From positions 44,615 to 108,614 of the forward strand of contig CADAYE010000006.1 of assembly GCA_902792085.1 (NCBI GenBank): a stretch of 64,000 nucleotides of DNA, in the 5' to 3' direction. Of the stretch, positions 26,283-35,006 are shown piece by piece. Source of the stretch: an uncultured bacterium (GTDB taxonomy: Bacteria; Cyanobacteriota; Vampirovibrionia; Gastranaerophilales; Gastranaerophilaceae). The notes under the pieces were generated by a model that was not told the DNA's origin, ran no database searches, and worked only from the letters and a program-made list of their open reading frames with translations. Made by a program: the position numbers and the translations under genes. The stretch's first letter is position 1. Every line of letters begins with the position of its first letter.

Positions 26283-27995
26283 ATGACAGTCGTATCAGAG
26301 GATATTAAAAATAATATAAATAGTGCGCTTGATCATATTCGTCAAAAAGATTACCAAAGCGCAAAAGAACTTGTAAATAATATATATGCGCAGGTCAAAG
26401 ATAATAATTTACCTGAAGTTATATCAATATGTTTGAGTTTAAATGCTTTTTTGAATTACTCATTAGGCGGCATACAGGAAATGTCAGGCATTCAGGACGG
26501 ATCTTTTATGGCGGAACAATCTCAGGATACAACAGCATTACTGATATCAGAGTTAATCAAGGGTAGTATTAATTTTTCTGAAAATAATAAAGATGTCGCT
26601 TTGATTCATTACAATAATGCTTTAAAACTTTCATCCGTAAAGGATGAGTACTGCCTTTCAGATCTTATCAACACAAGAATAAAACAGTTGCAAAACGGTA
26701 TGGATTATTCTTTACCTACTCAGACAGATCCGCTGGTATCACTTGTTAAAATCAGTCGTTCAATTACAGCCTTGACTGATATTGATGAACTGTTAAAGGT
26801 TATAGCGGAAGAAACAAGAAATGCTATGCAGGCTGACAGATGCACCGTTTTCTTATGGGATAAAGAGTCAAATGAGTTGTGGTCAAAGGTTGCGCTCGGA
26901 GTCGAAAATAAAGAGATTAGATTCCCTGCAGATAAAGGACTTGCGGGTTATGTGGTTCAAACAGGTGAAACTCTTAATATTACAGATGCTTATTCAGATT
27001 CAAGATTTAACCCTGAAGTTGATAAAAATACAGGATATCATACAAAAACAATTCTTTGTATGCCTATTATGAATAATAACCACGAAATTATTGGTGCATT
27101 TCAGGTGTTGAATAAAATTGACGGTATTTTCACCAAAAATGATGAGGATTTGCTTATAGCAATCGGAGGCAGTGCAAGTATAGCGTTAGAAAATGCTCAG
27201 TTATTTGATCAGCAGTTACAGATGTATCGTGAGCAAAAACTCTTGTTTGAAAGTTTTATTGATACTCTTGCTACTTCTGTTGATGCGAGAGATAAAATTA
27301 CCGCAGGTCATTCCACAAGGGTCAAACTTTATTCTTCTCTTATTGCCGAGGAACTTGGGTTAAGTCAGAAAGAAAAAAGTCTTATAGAAAAAGCAGCCAC
27401 TTTGCACGATATAGGTAAAATCGGAATCAGGGACTCTGTTCTGCAAAAAGAAGGTAAATTGACCGATGAAGAATACAAGCATATTCAGGAACATGTCAGA
27501 ATAACTCACAATATTCTGAACAAACTTTATATGTCGCCGGATTTTAGAATAATTACGGAGATGGCATCTTCTCATCATGAAAAATATGACGGCTCAGGCT
27601 ATTACAGACATTTGAAGGGGGAAGAAATTACTCTTGGCGGCCGTATTCTTGCAGTCGCGGATGTATTCGATGCAATAACATCAAAAAGACATTATCGTGA
27701 CAAGATGCCTATAAAAAATGTGTTAAGTATAATCTCTGACGGAGCAGGCTCCCATTTTGATCCTGAAATTGTAGATATGTTTTTAAAAATTTCACTTGAT
27801 AAGATTGCAGGCGTGTTGTTATCCGACTCTGAAACTCGGATTTCGAATGAGGATGTATCTGTTTTGAAATCACATAATTTGTATAATATTAAGAGTTATA
27901 CTCTGTCAGAACAAATCGGTGAAAATGAACAGAGGGTTCTTGACATATTTAACAGGTATTATCTGAATACCGAAGGAGGTAGTAATGAAGCGTAG
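26283..27995 (+). CDS. GAF and HD-GYP domain cyclic-di-GMP phosphodiesterase-like protein
   Basis: A helical N-terminal region of about 140 residues precedes a GAF sensor domain (DELLKVIAEETRNAMQADRC through the FQVLNKIDG strand) and an HD-GYP domain. Metal ligands are visible in ATLHDIGKIGIRDSVL, HVRITHNIL and SSHHEKYDGSGY, then LGGRILAVADVFDAI. The signature reads GYY in place of GYP. Such proteins degrade cyclic di-GMP. The start at 26283 has AAAAGGAAAA upstream; an ATG 16 codons earlier lacks one. It is the first gene of an operon with the TPR protein and response regulator. Confidence 0.9.
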   Translation: MTVVSEDIKNNINSALDHIRQKDYQSAKELVNNIYAQVKDNNLPEVISICLSLNAFLNYSLGGIQEMSGIQDGSFMAEQSQDTTALLISELIKGSINFSENNKDVALIHYNNALKLSSVKDEYCLSDLINTRIKQLQNGMDYSLPTQTDPLVSLVKISRSITALTDIDELLKVIAEETRNAMQADRCTVFLWDKESNELWSKVALGVENKEIRFPADKGLAGYVVQTGETLNITDAYSDSRFNPEVDKNTGYHTKTILCMPIMNNNHEIIGAFQVLNKIDGIFTKNDEDLLIAIGGSASIALENAQLFDQQLQMYREQKLLFESFIDTLATSVDARDKITAGHSTRVKLYSSLIAEELGLSQKEKSLIEKAATLHDIGKIGIRDSVLQKEGKLTDEEYKHIQEHVRITHNILNKLYMSPDFRIITEMASSHHEKYDGSGYYRHLKGEEITLGGRILAVADVFDAITSKRHYRDKMPIKNVLSIISDGAGSHFDPEIVDMFLKISLDKIAGVLLSDSETRISNEDVSVLKSHNLYNIKSYTLSEQIGENEQRVLDIFNRYYLNTEGGSNEA

Positions 27996-29526
27996 TATAG
28001 GCTTAATATTATCCTTGTTATTCTTGTCTTCACCTGCCTTTTCACTTGACATGAAAGGTATTACTCCTGTTAATCCCCTCGATTACAACCAGAATACTTA
28101 TAAAGAAACAGTTGTTATACCGTCTTTTGCCCTTAAAAGAGCAACTTTAACCCAAAATGCCGTAAAAAATCAATATGCTATTGCTATGGATAAGTTTATT
28201 AAAAGTAATATTCGTTCATCTTATTCTGATTTTAAGGTTTTGATCGATTCTATCACTCCAAACGATTATGTGTATATGCGCCTTTCGGAGGAAATGGCAT
28301 CTATCGGATTCTTTAATTTATCTGAACTTGCGATGTCAAAAATTGAAGATGGCAGTTTATCTTCGCAGATTGAAGATGATATAAAAGCTTTCTATTTCCC
28401 CGCAGGTAATTTAACTAAAAAAGATCAATTATACCTTGCAGAATTATATTCAAATATACGCTATAATGACCAGTCAAGAGAAGCAACAGCTGAACTGTCA
28501 AAACAAACGGCTCTTTTAACTGATTCTGATTATGCAAATTATGTCGCAGCATTCGGGGCAATGAAAAGTGGGGATTATAAACAGGCGGATAAATATATAA
28601 ATCAGGCTATTGATAAAAATCCCAAAAATCTTAATTATAAAAGATTAAAGGCTGAAATTATCGCACAAAGTACTAATCCCAAAGATGCAGTTAATTTGAT
28701 AAAAGATTTTGAACATTACGGATTAAAAACTGTCATATTTGATGATGAAGTTGATGCTTCAAAAGAATATGTACTTTACAAGTCGGTTAAAAATGATTAT
28801 CTGAAAAAATATCATCTTGCTCATTATTATTACGATAACGGGGAATATAACAAGGCTATCGGTGTGCTTCAAACATCAATATCAGGTAAAAAGTCCATTA
28901 ATAAAGATGTTTATGCTCTTTACGCGAGAGTTTATTATGATATGAAAGAGTTTGAAAAGGCACAAAATTATGCCCTTAAAACTCTTGATATTGATAAAAA
29001 AAATTCGTCAAGCCTGCTTGTTTTGGGCAATATTTCCTATCGTAACAAAGATTATCAAAATGCCTTAAAGTATTATAAAAAAATTCAGGGGAAATTCAGT
29101 GATTTTTCTGCAGAACTTGCGCTTGCTCAAACTTATTTGACAATGAAAGATGTGCAAAAGGCAAAAGATATTTATTCCAAAATTTTAAAAGTATCTTCAA
29201 AGTCGTTTATGGCTTATTATCAAATGGCATTGTTAGAACCTGACAGAGAATTTGAGTATCTGAAAAAAGCGATATCAATCAATCCTGATTTTAAGGATGC
29301 ATGGATTGATTTGGCAAGGGTTTCGCTCAAAAAAGATAACATTGATAAGGCAATTTCTTATTTGAGAATTGCAAAATATATTGATAGTTCTGATTATCGA
29401 TACTATTATTATTTAGGTCTTATTTTAAAAGACCGTGGGCTGAGTGCGGAAGCAAAAGAAAATTTTGAACACAGTCTGAAATTGAATCCTGATTATGATT
29501 TACCTAAAAAGGAATTAAATATATGA
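27985..29526 (+). CDS. secreted TPR-repeat protein
   Basis: Signal peptide MKRSIGLILSLLFLSSPAFS, then 490 residues that become a regular TPR array in the second half (for example YALYARVYYDMKEFEKAQNY, LLVLGNISYRNKDYQNALKY, YYYYLGLILKDRGLSAEAKE). The start codon overlaps the HD-GYP stop by 11 bp with GGAGGT upstream, and its own stop overlaps the response regulator by 4 bp, so the three are translationally coupled. It is exported or periplasmic, presumably a protein-interaction scaffold. Its role with the two signalling proteins is unknown. Confidence 0.8.
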   Translation: MKRSIGLILSLLFLSSPAFSLDMKGITPVNPLDYNQNTYKETVVIPSFALKRATLTQNAVKNQYAIAMDKFIKSNIRSSYSDFKVLIDSITPNDYVYMRLSEEMASIGFFNLSELAMSKIEDGSLSSQIEDDIKAFYFPAGNLTKKDQLYLAELYSNIRYNDQSREATAELSKQTALLTDSDYANYVAAFGAMKSGDYKQADKYINQAIDKNPKNLNYKRLKAEIIAQSTNPKDAVNLIKDFEHYGLKTVIFDDEVDASKEYVLYKSVKNDYLKKYHLAHYYYDNGEYNKAIGVLQTSISGKKSINKDVYALYARVYYDMKEFEKAQNYALKTLDIDKKNSSSLLVLGNISYRNKDYQNALKYYKKIQGKFSDFSAELALAQTYLTMKDVQKAKDIYSKILKVSSKSFMAYYQMALLEPDREFEYLKKAISINPDFKDAWIDLARVSLKKDNIDKAISYLRIAKYIDSSDYRYYYYLGLILKDRGLSAEAKENFEHSLKLNPDYDLPKKELNI

Positions 29527-30170
29527 AGAAAAATTTATTGATTGTTGAAGACCATGAACTAACTCGCTTTGGCTTAAAGACTACATTTGAAGATGTGGAC
29601 TATGTCGATGTTATTTATGAAGCATCAAGCGGAGAAGATGCTGTTGAGGTGTTTAAAAATAATACTATTGATTTGGTTATTATGGACTTGGGTTTGCCTA
29701 AAATGAACGGTATTGAAACTACACAGGCTATTCACTCTATAAATCCTGATGCGAAAATAATTATTTTGACTTCTCATAATGATGAAAAAGAAGTATTAAA
29801 CAGTTTAAAAGCCGGGGCAAATGCTTATTGTTCAAAAGAAATAAACCTTCAACGACTTGTTCAGGTTGTTCAGTCTGTTTCTGAGGGTGCGGCATGGTTT
29901 GACCCGAGTATTGCGCATATCGTTCTTCAGGCTACTTCTTCAACCAAAATTGATGACAAAGATACTAATTATAAAGATTATGATTTAACAACAAGAGAAG
30001 CGCAGATTTTAAAACTTATGACTGAGGGTTACAGTAATATGGAAATTGCCCAGCATCTTGTTATAAGCGTTAATACCACTAAAGCGCATGTTGCAAATAT
30101 TTTACAAAAATTAGAGGTAGATGACAGACTTCAGGCTGCTTTAAAGGCTTTAAAGTACAAAATAGTATAA
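29523..30170 (+). CDS. NarL/FixJ-type response regulator
   Basis: A receiver domain with the acidic pair in LLIVEDHELTRFG, phospho-acceptor D55 in VIMDLGLPKMNG, and the Thr/Lys switch residues ILTSHN and AYCSKEI. It is joined to a C-terminal LuxR-type HTH (LTTREAQILKLMTEGYSNME, then NTTKAHVANILQKL). 215 residues, full-length. It overlaps the TPR stop codon (ATGA). No histidine kinase is in the window, so the partner is unlinked. Confidence 0.94.
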   Translation: MKKNLLIVEDHELTRFGLKTTFEDVDYVDVIYEASSGEDAVEVFKNNTIDLVIMDLGLPKMNGIETTQAIHSINPDAKIIILTSHNDEKEVLNSLKAGANAYCSKEINLQRLVQVVQSVSEGAAWFDPSIAHIVLQATSSTKIDDKDTNYKDYDLTTREAQILKLMTEGYSNMEIAQHLVISVNTTKAHVANILQKLEVDDRLQAALKALKYKIV

Positions 30171-30175
30171 AACTC

Positions 30176-30205
30176 TTGACTATATATATATTGATGTTTT
30201 ATTAT
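30176..30205 (+). promoter_or_regulatory. promoter of the pentapeptide-repeat gene
   Basis: TTGACT, 18 bp, TATTAT. It lies just after the response regulator stop codon and gives a leader of about 40 nt. Confidence 0.6.
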
Positions 30206-30250
30206 AAATTCCGTATAAGTACATGAAATATTTATTTTAAGGAGAAAATA

Positions 30251-30790
30251 ATGTTAGATTATACAAAAGATGAGTTATTGTCTTTAATAGGAAAAACCCC
30301 GGAACAGTTTAACGAATGGAAAAAGGATAGAGATGATATTGATTTGAGTGAAGTCGATTTTTCAGGTATTGTGCTTAAAGATGTTGATTTTAGCGGAGTA
30401 GATTTGAACTCAAGTTCCTTTGCCGACAGTGATTTGTCTTTGGTTAATTTTAGTGATGCCGATTTAACATCGGTTGATTTTACAAGGGCAAATATAGTTG
30501 AATGTGATTTTACGGATGCTATTTTGACCGGTGCAGATTGCAGTTATGCGCAAATGACATATTGCACTTTTGCAGGAGCAGATATGGCAGGGTGTATTCT
30601 TGCGGAATCTGATTTATCAAATTCTGATTTATCATCATGTGAAAATCTTTCGTCTGCAAGATATGATAATGATACTCAGTGGCCTGATAATGACCTGCTT
30701 CCTGAAGATTTTGATTCTGAATGTGCGGATGATTTGTCGGCATTAAAAGATGAAGATGATGCTCCGATTATGAGTGATGGGGAGTACTAA
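30251..30790 (+). CDS. pentapeptide-repeat protein
   Basis: A 40-residue N-terminal helical region precedes about 18 tandem A(D/N)Lxx-type pentapeptides (for example VDFSGVDLNSSSFADSDLS, ANIVECDFTDAILTGADC), which fold as a right-handed beta-helix. The last about 45 residues are strongly acidic (EDFDSECADDLSALKDEDD). 179 residues with no signal peptide. AAGGAG precedes the ATG. dapB starts 1 bp after its stop. Pentapeptide proteins can mimic DNA (gyrase protection) or act as scaffolds; the role here is not known. Confidence 0.85.
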   Translation: MLDYTKDELLSLIGKTPEQFNEWKKDRDDIDLSEVDFSGIVLKDVDFSGVDLNSSSFADSDLSLVNFSDADLTSVDFTRANIVECDFTDAILTGADCSYAQMTYCTFAGADMAGCILAESDLSNSDLSSCENLSSARYDNDTQWPDNDLLPEDFDSECADDLSALKDEDDAPIMSDGEY

Positions 30791-30791
30791 A

Positions 30792-31544
30792 ATGATAAAA
30801 GTTGCAGTTTGCGGTGCTAATGGCAGAATGGGAAAAGAAGTCTGTCAGGCTGTTTTAAGTGATGATTGTGCGGAACTCGCAGCCAAAATTGATATTTGCG
30901 GAGATAATGTTTATTCTTCAATTGATGAGGCTTCAAAATCTAAAAAAATCGATGTATTGGTAGATTTTACACAGCCTTCATCTGTATTTGAAAATGCTAA
31001 ATTTTGCCTTAATAATGGGATAAAAATTGTTATCGGAACAACAGGATTGTCAGATAATCAAATTGAACAGTTAGAGGAATTATCAAGAAAGAACAGTACA
31101 GGATGTCTGATTGCTCCGAATTTTTCTACCGGTGCAGTATTGATGATGAAATTCGCACAAATAGCTGCAAAATATTTTGATAATGCTGAAATTATTGAAC
31201 TCCATCACAATCAAAAAAAAGATGCTCCGTCTGGTACCGCAATAAAAACGGCATTAATGATGTCAGAGGCAAAAAACAGTTTTAAAACAGGTAATTGTCC
31301 TGAAACAGAAACTATACAAGGTTCAAGAGGCGGAACATCGTATTCAGATATTCAGATACATTCTGTCAGAATGCCGGGTTTTATGGCTTCGCAGGAGGTT
31401 ATTTTTGGCTCAAGCGGTCAGTTATTAAAAATTCATCACGATTCAACAGATAGAAAATGTTATATGGATGGTGTTATGCTCGCAGTTAAGCATGTTGCAA
31501 AAGAAAACGATTTTGTTTATGGACTTGACAAATTATTAAAATAA
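30792..31544 (+). CDS. dapB: 4-hydroxy-tetrahydrodipicolinate reductase
   Basis: Catalyses the NAD(P)H step of the lysine/diaminopimelate pathway, feeding MurE-type peptidoglycan. The nucleotide-binding loop is VAVCGANGRMGKEV and the catalytic/substrate motif is IELHHNQKKDAPSGTA. 250 residues. The start at 30792 was chosen because GGGGAG lies 8-13 nt upstream; in-frame start codons a few codons earlier would overlap the pentapeptide gene. Confidence 0.96.
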   Translation: MIKVAVCGANGRMGKEVCQAVLSDDCAELAAKIDICGDNVYSSIDEASKSKKIDVLVDFTQPSSVFENAKFCLNNGIKIVIGTTGLSDNQIEQLEELSRKNSTGCLIAPNFSTGAVLMMKFAQIAAKYFDNAEIIELHHNQKKDAPSGTAIKTALMMSEAKNSFKTGNCPETETIQGSRGGTSYSDIQIHSVRMPGFMASQEVIFGSSGQLLKIHHDSTDRKCYMDGVMLAVKHVAKENDFVYGLDKLLK

Positions 31545-31553
31545 ATAAAATAA

Positions 31554-31577
31554 AAGCCCTCTTTTGAGGGCTTATAA
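31554..31577 (+). terminator. rho-independent terminator after dapB
   Basis: AAGCCCTC-tttt-GAGGGCTT followed by ATAATATAT. The poly-U is imperfect. Confidence 0.75.
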
Positions 31578-31662
31578 TATATATTCCTAATTCTTTGTTT
31601 TCCTTATCCTTATTCCTTTTTGCAAGTACTCTCAATTTGCATTTAATTGATAATCCAACAGC

Positions 31663-31839
31663 TTATGCAATAAAATTCGTCCCGAATCTGTTTGCGCCCT
31701 GAAAAAATGACTGCTTCATCATTTGTGTTAAAGTCTTTCTTACTTTTCTGCTTTCGTTTAATTTGATATCTTTCAAACCTTCGGAAGTATCTTTATATGT
31801 ATTTAAAATTGCATCAGAAAATAACAGCACAGTTGCCAT
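31663..31839 (-). CDS. small hypothetical protein, 58 residues
   Basis: A short minus-strand frame beginning MATVLLFSDAILNTYKDTSE and ending in ...GANRFGTNFIA, rich in Lys and hydroxyl residues. GAGAGG lies about 9 nt before the ATG. It lies in the otherwise empty 520-bp region between dapB and the 32065 gene, and no larger frame competes with it. Function is unrecognised; coding status is moderately supported by the ribosome-binding site only. Confidence 0.5.
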   Translation of the reverse strand: MATVLLFSDAILNTYKDTSEGLKDIKLNESRKVRKTLTQMMKQSFFQGANRFGTNFIA

Positions 31840-32064
31840 AGTTTTGTTCCTCTCTTCTTAAAACTCTTAATTAAACGATTTTTCTTTTTTCTTTATTTAT
31901 CTCTTACATATATATAAAAACATCACTTAAAAAAATATTGACTTTTTATATTCAATTTATATACTTTTTGTTACATAACTTTACATTTATCCAAAAATAT
32001 TAAAGAAACAGGGACTCTATGCCGTCACAACAGATAAGAGTAACTCTGAAAGGAATAAATTATC

Positions 32065-33474
32065 ATGGGATTAGCATCTTCACAGGCAAGATTATTATCA
32101 ATTACTGCGCGACTTACCTCTAATGAGTATGAATCTCAACAGATTTCTAATGCAAAAATGCGTCTTGCAACACAGTCTCAGGAAGCAAGTGAGGCATATA
32201 TTGCAGCGTTAAATGATATTCAATACTCGTTTATTTCTTTCGATTCAACGGGTGATTCTATTAAAACTCCGTTGACTGTTGCTACAATGTATGAGTACGC
32301 TGATGGTAAAAATCAGTATGTATTAACAAATAATTCAGGCAAAGTGTTATTAACAAATAAAGACATAAAAAATTATGAAAGTTCTCCTAATTTAGAATCT
32401 TTCCTTGACAAATACGGAATTAAAAGAGCTTTTAAGACAGTAAATTTGGAATCAACATGGACTAAAGTCCATAAGGATTTGAACAAATATGCACAGTATT
32501 GGAATTATGCAGTAGAGCATTACAATTATGAACAAAGTACTTGGGCATCTGATAAATTAGTGGCACAAGGTAATTATCTTGACTCTTTGGCTAAATATAA
32601 CACGCTCATTAGCCGTCAATCTGCGGGAGAGGAAGTTTCAAAGACTGACCTTAATACGCATTTGATTGATATGGAAACAAAACGTGAGGAATTTACCAAA
32701 TTAGTATCTTATGTTTCTGCAAAAGAATCAAAATTAACTGATACGGCTCTTAATTATATAAATGCAAATGACAATTCTGCAAGTCTTACTGTTGGTATTG
32801 ATGAAAATGGAAATCCAATCTCAATTTCATACAAGGAATTATATGAAGGATACCAGTTATACAAAAGCGCATTAGCGCAATACCAAGATGAACTAAATGA
32901 ACTCGGATTGTCCGCAAATCAGGCATATCAGTATGATGATCCTACAAAAGCACAGTGGTACACAAATCTTTGGTACAGAATAAATGGTCAGTCAACCGAC
33001 AACACAGGTTCTAAAAATTATTCTTCATTTAATATAAGTGATGGAATTCGAGAAGCAAAAGACGGTAAAAAGATATTGCCTGATGATACAAGTTTATTAA
33101 ACAGCAGTGTTTGGATTAGTAATGCATTGTCAAAAGGTCTTGTAAATATTGAACAGGCCGCTTATTCAAATGAAAATATGACAGTGGCTTCCAATGAAAA
33201 TCCATTTATTTTCAATTTACATGGAATTACTTGGAGCGGTAAAATTTATTCTTCTATTTCTGAGATTGTCGAATCAGATAATAATAAAGCAATTGCTCAG
33301 GCTGAAGCGGAATACCAGAGAAAAACCGCCGAAATTAATGCTAAAGATGAAAAATATCAAAGAAAAATAAGCCTTTTGGATTCTGAGCACAATGCTATGC
33401 AGACAGAATATGAATCTGTAAAAAGTGCATTGGATAAAAACATGCAGCGTTCATTCAAAGCATTCCAAGGATAA
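32065..33474 (+). CDS. hypothetical protein with MGLASSQARLL N-terminus
   Basis: A 469-residue protein starting MGLASSQARLLSITARLTSN, followed by an Asn/Gln-rich helical segment (QQISNAKMRLATQSQEASEA). The centre is rich in Tyr, Asn and Thr with no clear domain. The last about 70 residues are a coiled coil (AIAQAEAEYQRKTAEINAKD). No signal peptide. The Ser/Gln-rich start resembles N-terminal segments of flagellar hook/filament-type axial proteins and of hypotheticals I recall from Gastranaerophilales, but no flagellar genes are nearby. GAAAGGAA lies before the ATG. Assignment is uncertain. Confidence 0.7.
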   Translation: MGLASSQARLLSITARLTSNEYESQQISNAKMRLATQSQEASEAYIAALNDIQYSFISFDSTGDSIKTPLTVATMYEYADGKNQYVLTNNSGKVLLTNKDIKNYESSPNLESFLDKYGIKRAFKTVNLESTWTKVHKDLNKYAQYWNYAVEHYNYEQSTWASDKLVAQGNYLDSLAKYNTLISRQSAGEEVSKTDLNTHLIDMETKREEFTKLVSYVSAKESKLTDTALNYINANDNSASLTVGIDENGNPISISYKELYEGYQLYKSALAQYQDELNELGLSANQAYQYDDPTKAQWYTNLWYRINGQSTDNTGSKNYSSFNISDGIREAKDGKKILPDDTSLLNSSVWISNALSKGLVNIEQAAYSNENMTVASNENPFIFNLHGITWSGKIYSSISEIVESDNNKAIAQAEAEYQRKTAEINAKDEKYQRKISLLDSEHNAMQTEYESVKSALDKNMQRSFKAFQG

Positions 33475-33542
33475 TTTTATAAAAACTTATTTCCCCTATT
33501 TTTTCCCTCTGTAGTATAATTTATATTGCGGAGGTTTTTATT

Positions 33543-34538
33543 ATGCATAATATTACTTTAATAAACGGTGACGGAATAGGTCCTGAAATATCTGAAAGCG
33601 TAGTAAAAATTATTAAAGAAAGCGGTCTTGATATAAATTGGGATATTCAAAGTGCCGGTTCAGATGTAATTGAATCTGAAGGAACACCATTGCCTCAAAG
33701 GGTGTTAGATTCAATTAAAAGAAATAAAGTTGCTTTAAAAGCCCCTGTAACTACTCCGATAGGAAAAGGTTTTCGTTCTGTTAATGTTCAGTTAAGAAAA
33801 GATTTGGATTTATATGCAAATTTAAGACCATGCAAAAATCTACCGGGGGTTAAAACAAGATTTGATAATGTTAATTTGGTTGTAGTTCGTGAAAATACGC
33901 AAGATTTATACGCAGGTGTGGAAGAACAGATTGACGAAAATACTGCTCACAGTATAAAGATTATTACAAGAGAAGCATCTGAACGAATTTGCCGTTTTGC
34001 ATTTGATTATGCCGTAAAAAATGGAAGACAAGAAGTTTGTGTTGTTACAAAAGCAAATATTATGAAACTTTCTGACGGTTTATTTTTAGATTCTTACAGA
34101 AATGTGGCAAAAGATTATCCTGATATTAAGCAAAGAGAAATTTTGGTTGATAATTTGTGTATGCAACTTGTTCAGGACCCGACAAGATTTGATGTTCTTG
34201 TATTGCCTAATCTTTATGGCGATATTGTATCTGATTTGACTGCCGGTTTAATTGGAGGGCTTGGGGTTGCACAAGGGGCAAATATCGGCTTAGACTGCGC
34301 AGTGTTTGAACCTGTTCATGGTTCTGCACCTGATATAAAAGGACAAAATAAGGCTAATCCGACCGCGCTTTTATTATCTGCAATTGAAATGCTTAAATAT
34401 ATCAACGAACACGAATATGCTCAAAAAATTGAGAATGCGTTATTTAAAACTTTGTCTAACGGGGATAAAACTGCAGACTTAGGCGGGAATCTCTCTACAA
34501 GCGAATTTACGAATGCTATTATCAAAAATTTATTATAA
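33543..34538 (+). CDS. NAD-type isocitrate/isopropylmalate dehydrogenase family, probable isocitrate dehydrogenase
   Basis: A beta-decarboxylating dehydrogenase of 331 residues. The N-terminal ITLINGDGIGPEI is family-wide. The substrate loop includes SVNVQLRKDLDLYANLRP and the signature VVRENTQDLYAGVE; Asp ligands lie in LVLPNLYGDIVSDLTAGLIG and the cofactor loop is EPVHGSAPDIKGQ. RENT with YAGVE favours NAD-isocitrate dehydrogenase over isopropylmalate dehydrogenase, but homoisocitrate or tartrate specificity cannot be excluded. GCGGAGG precedes the ATG, and GTATAAT lies upstream. It would supply 2-oxoglutarate. Confidence 0.88.
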   Translation: MHNITLINGDGIGPEISESVVKIIKESGLDINWDIQSAGSDVIESEGTPLPQRVLDSIKRNKVALKAPVTTPIGKGFRSVNVQLRKDLDLYANLRPCKNLPGVKTRFDNVNLVVVRENTQDLYAGVEEQIDENTAHSIKIITREASERICRFAFDYAVKNGRQEVCVVTKANIMKLSDGLFLDSYRNVAKDYPDIKQREILVDNLCMQLVQDPTRFDVLVLPNLYGDIVSDLTAGLIGGLGVAQGANIGLDCAVFEPVHGSAPDIKGQNKANPTALLLSAIEMLKYINEHEYAQKIENALFKTLSNGDKTADLGGNLSTSEFTNAIIKNLL

Positions 34539-34625
34539 TCAGAAATTTTGTTTTTAAACCTTATAAATGACTTTTTAAATTTAAAATAAATTCTTCCGTC
34601 ATGTAGCAAAAGAAAGGAAGAAATT

Positions 34626-34790
34626 ATGGCTGAAATTATTGAAAACGAAAGACGAATGATTCGCCTTTCGGCTGATGATGTATTAAATATTGTTCGTGAA
34701 TATCAAAAACTTACTCAAAACAGTTGTTGTTATGAGCATACAAGAGAAATTTTAGAAAAAAATGTAATGTACTTGCCAGAAGATTTATAA
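34626..34790 (+). CDS. small hypothetical protein, 54 residues
   Basis: Begins MAEIIENERRMIRLSADDVL and continues NIVREYQKLTQNSCCYEHTR, ending in PEDL. AAAGGAAG lies 7 nt before the ATG. The even charge distribution and helical content suggest a real soluble small protein. It converges on the short GAPDH-like frame and overlaps it by 6 bp. Unrecognised. Confidence 0.55.
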   Translation: MAEIIENERRMIRLSADDVLNIVREYQKLTQNSCCYEHTREILEKNVMYLPEDL

Positions 34791-35006
34791 TTTATACAAA
34801 TCTTTTTCAGGGTAATACTTTGAACGAACTGCCTTATATGCTTTTACCAAATAATCAGGTTTTTCCCGTACTGCTTTGTAATCAAAATCAGATAAAAATT
34901 TTTGCTCTTTTGTGCAAATTTTGTAATTGTCTGCGCCCGATAGCATGACATTTTTAACACTTCTACCCAAACGACCAAAACCATTAATTGCTATTTTGTG
35001 ACTCAT
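34785..35006 (-). CDS. short protein with GAPDH-like N-terminus
   Basis: A 73-residue frame starting MSHKIAINGFGRLGRSVKNV, which matches the start of glyceraldehyde-3-phosphate dehydrogenase (INGFGRIGR, NAD-binding loop). After about 20 residues it departs to a basic, Tyr/Lys-rich tail (LVKAYKAVRSKYYPEKDLYK). The ATG overlaps the fabH stop (TAATG), so it can be translated by coupling. It might be a remnant of a GAPDH gene or a small protein that only resembles it. A start further upstream would run inside fabH and was rejected. Confidence 0.5.
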   Translation of the reverse strand: MSHKIAINGFGRLGRSVKNVMLSGADNYKICTKEQKFLSDFDYKAVREKPDYLVKAYKAVRSKYYPEKDLYKL

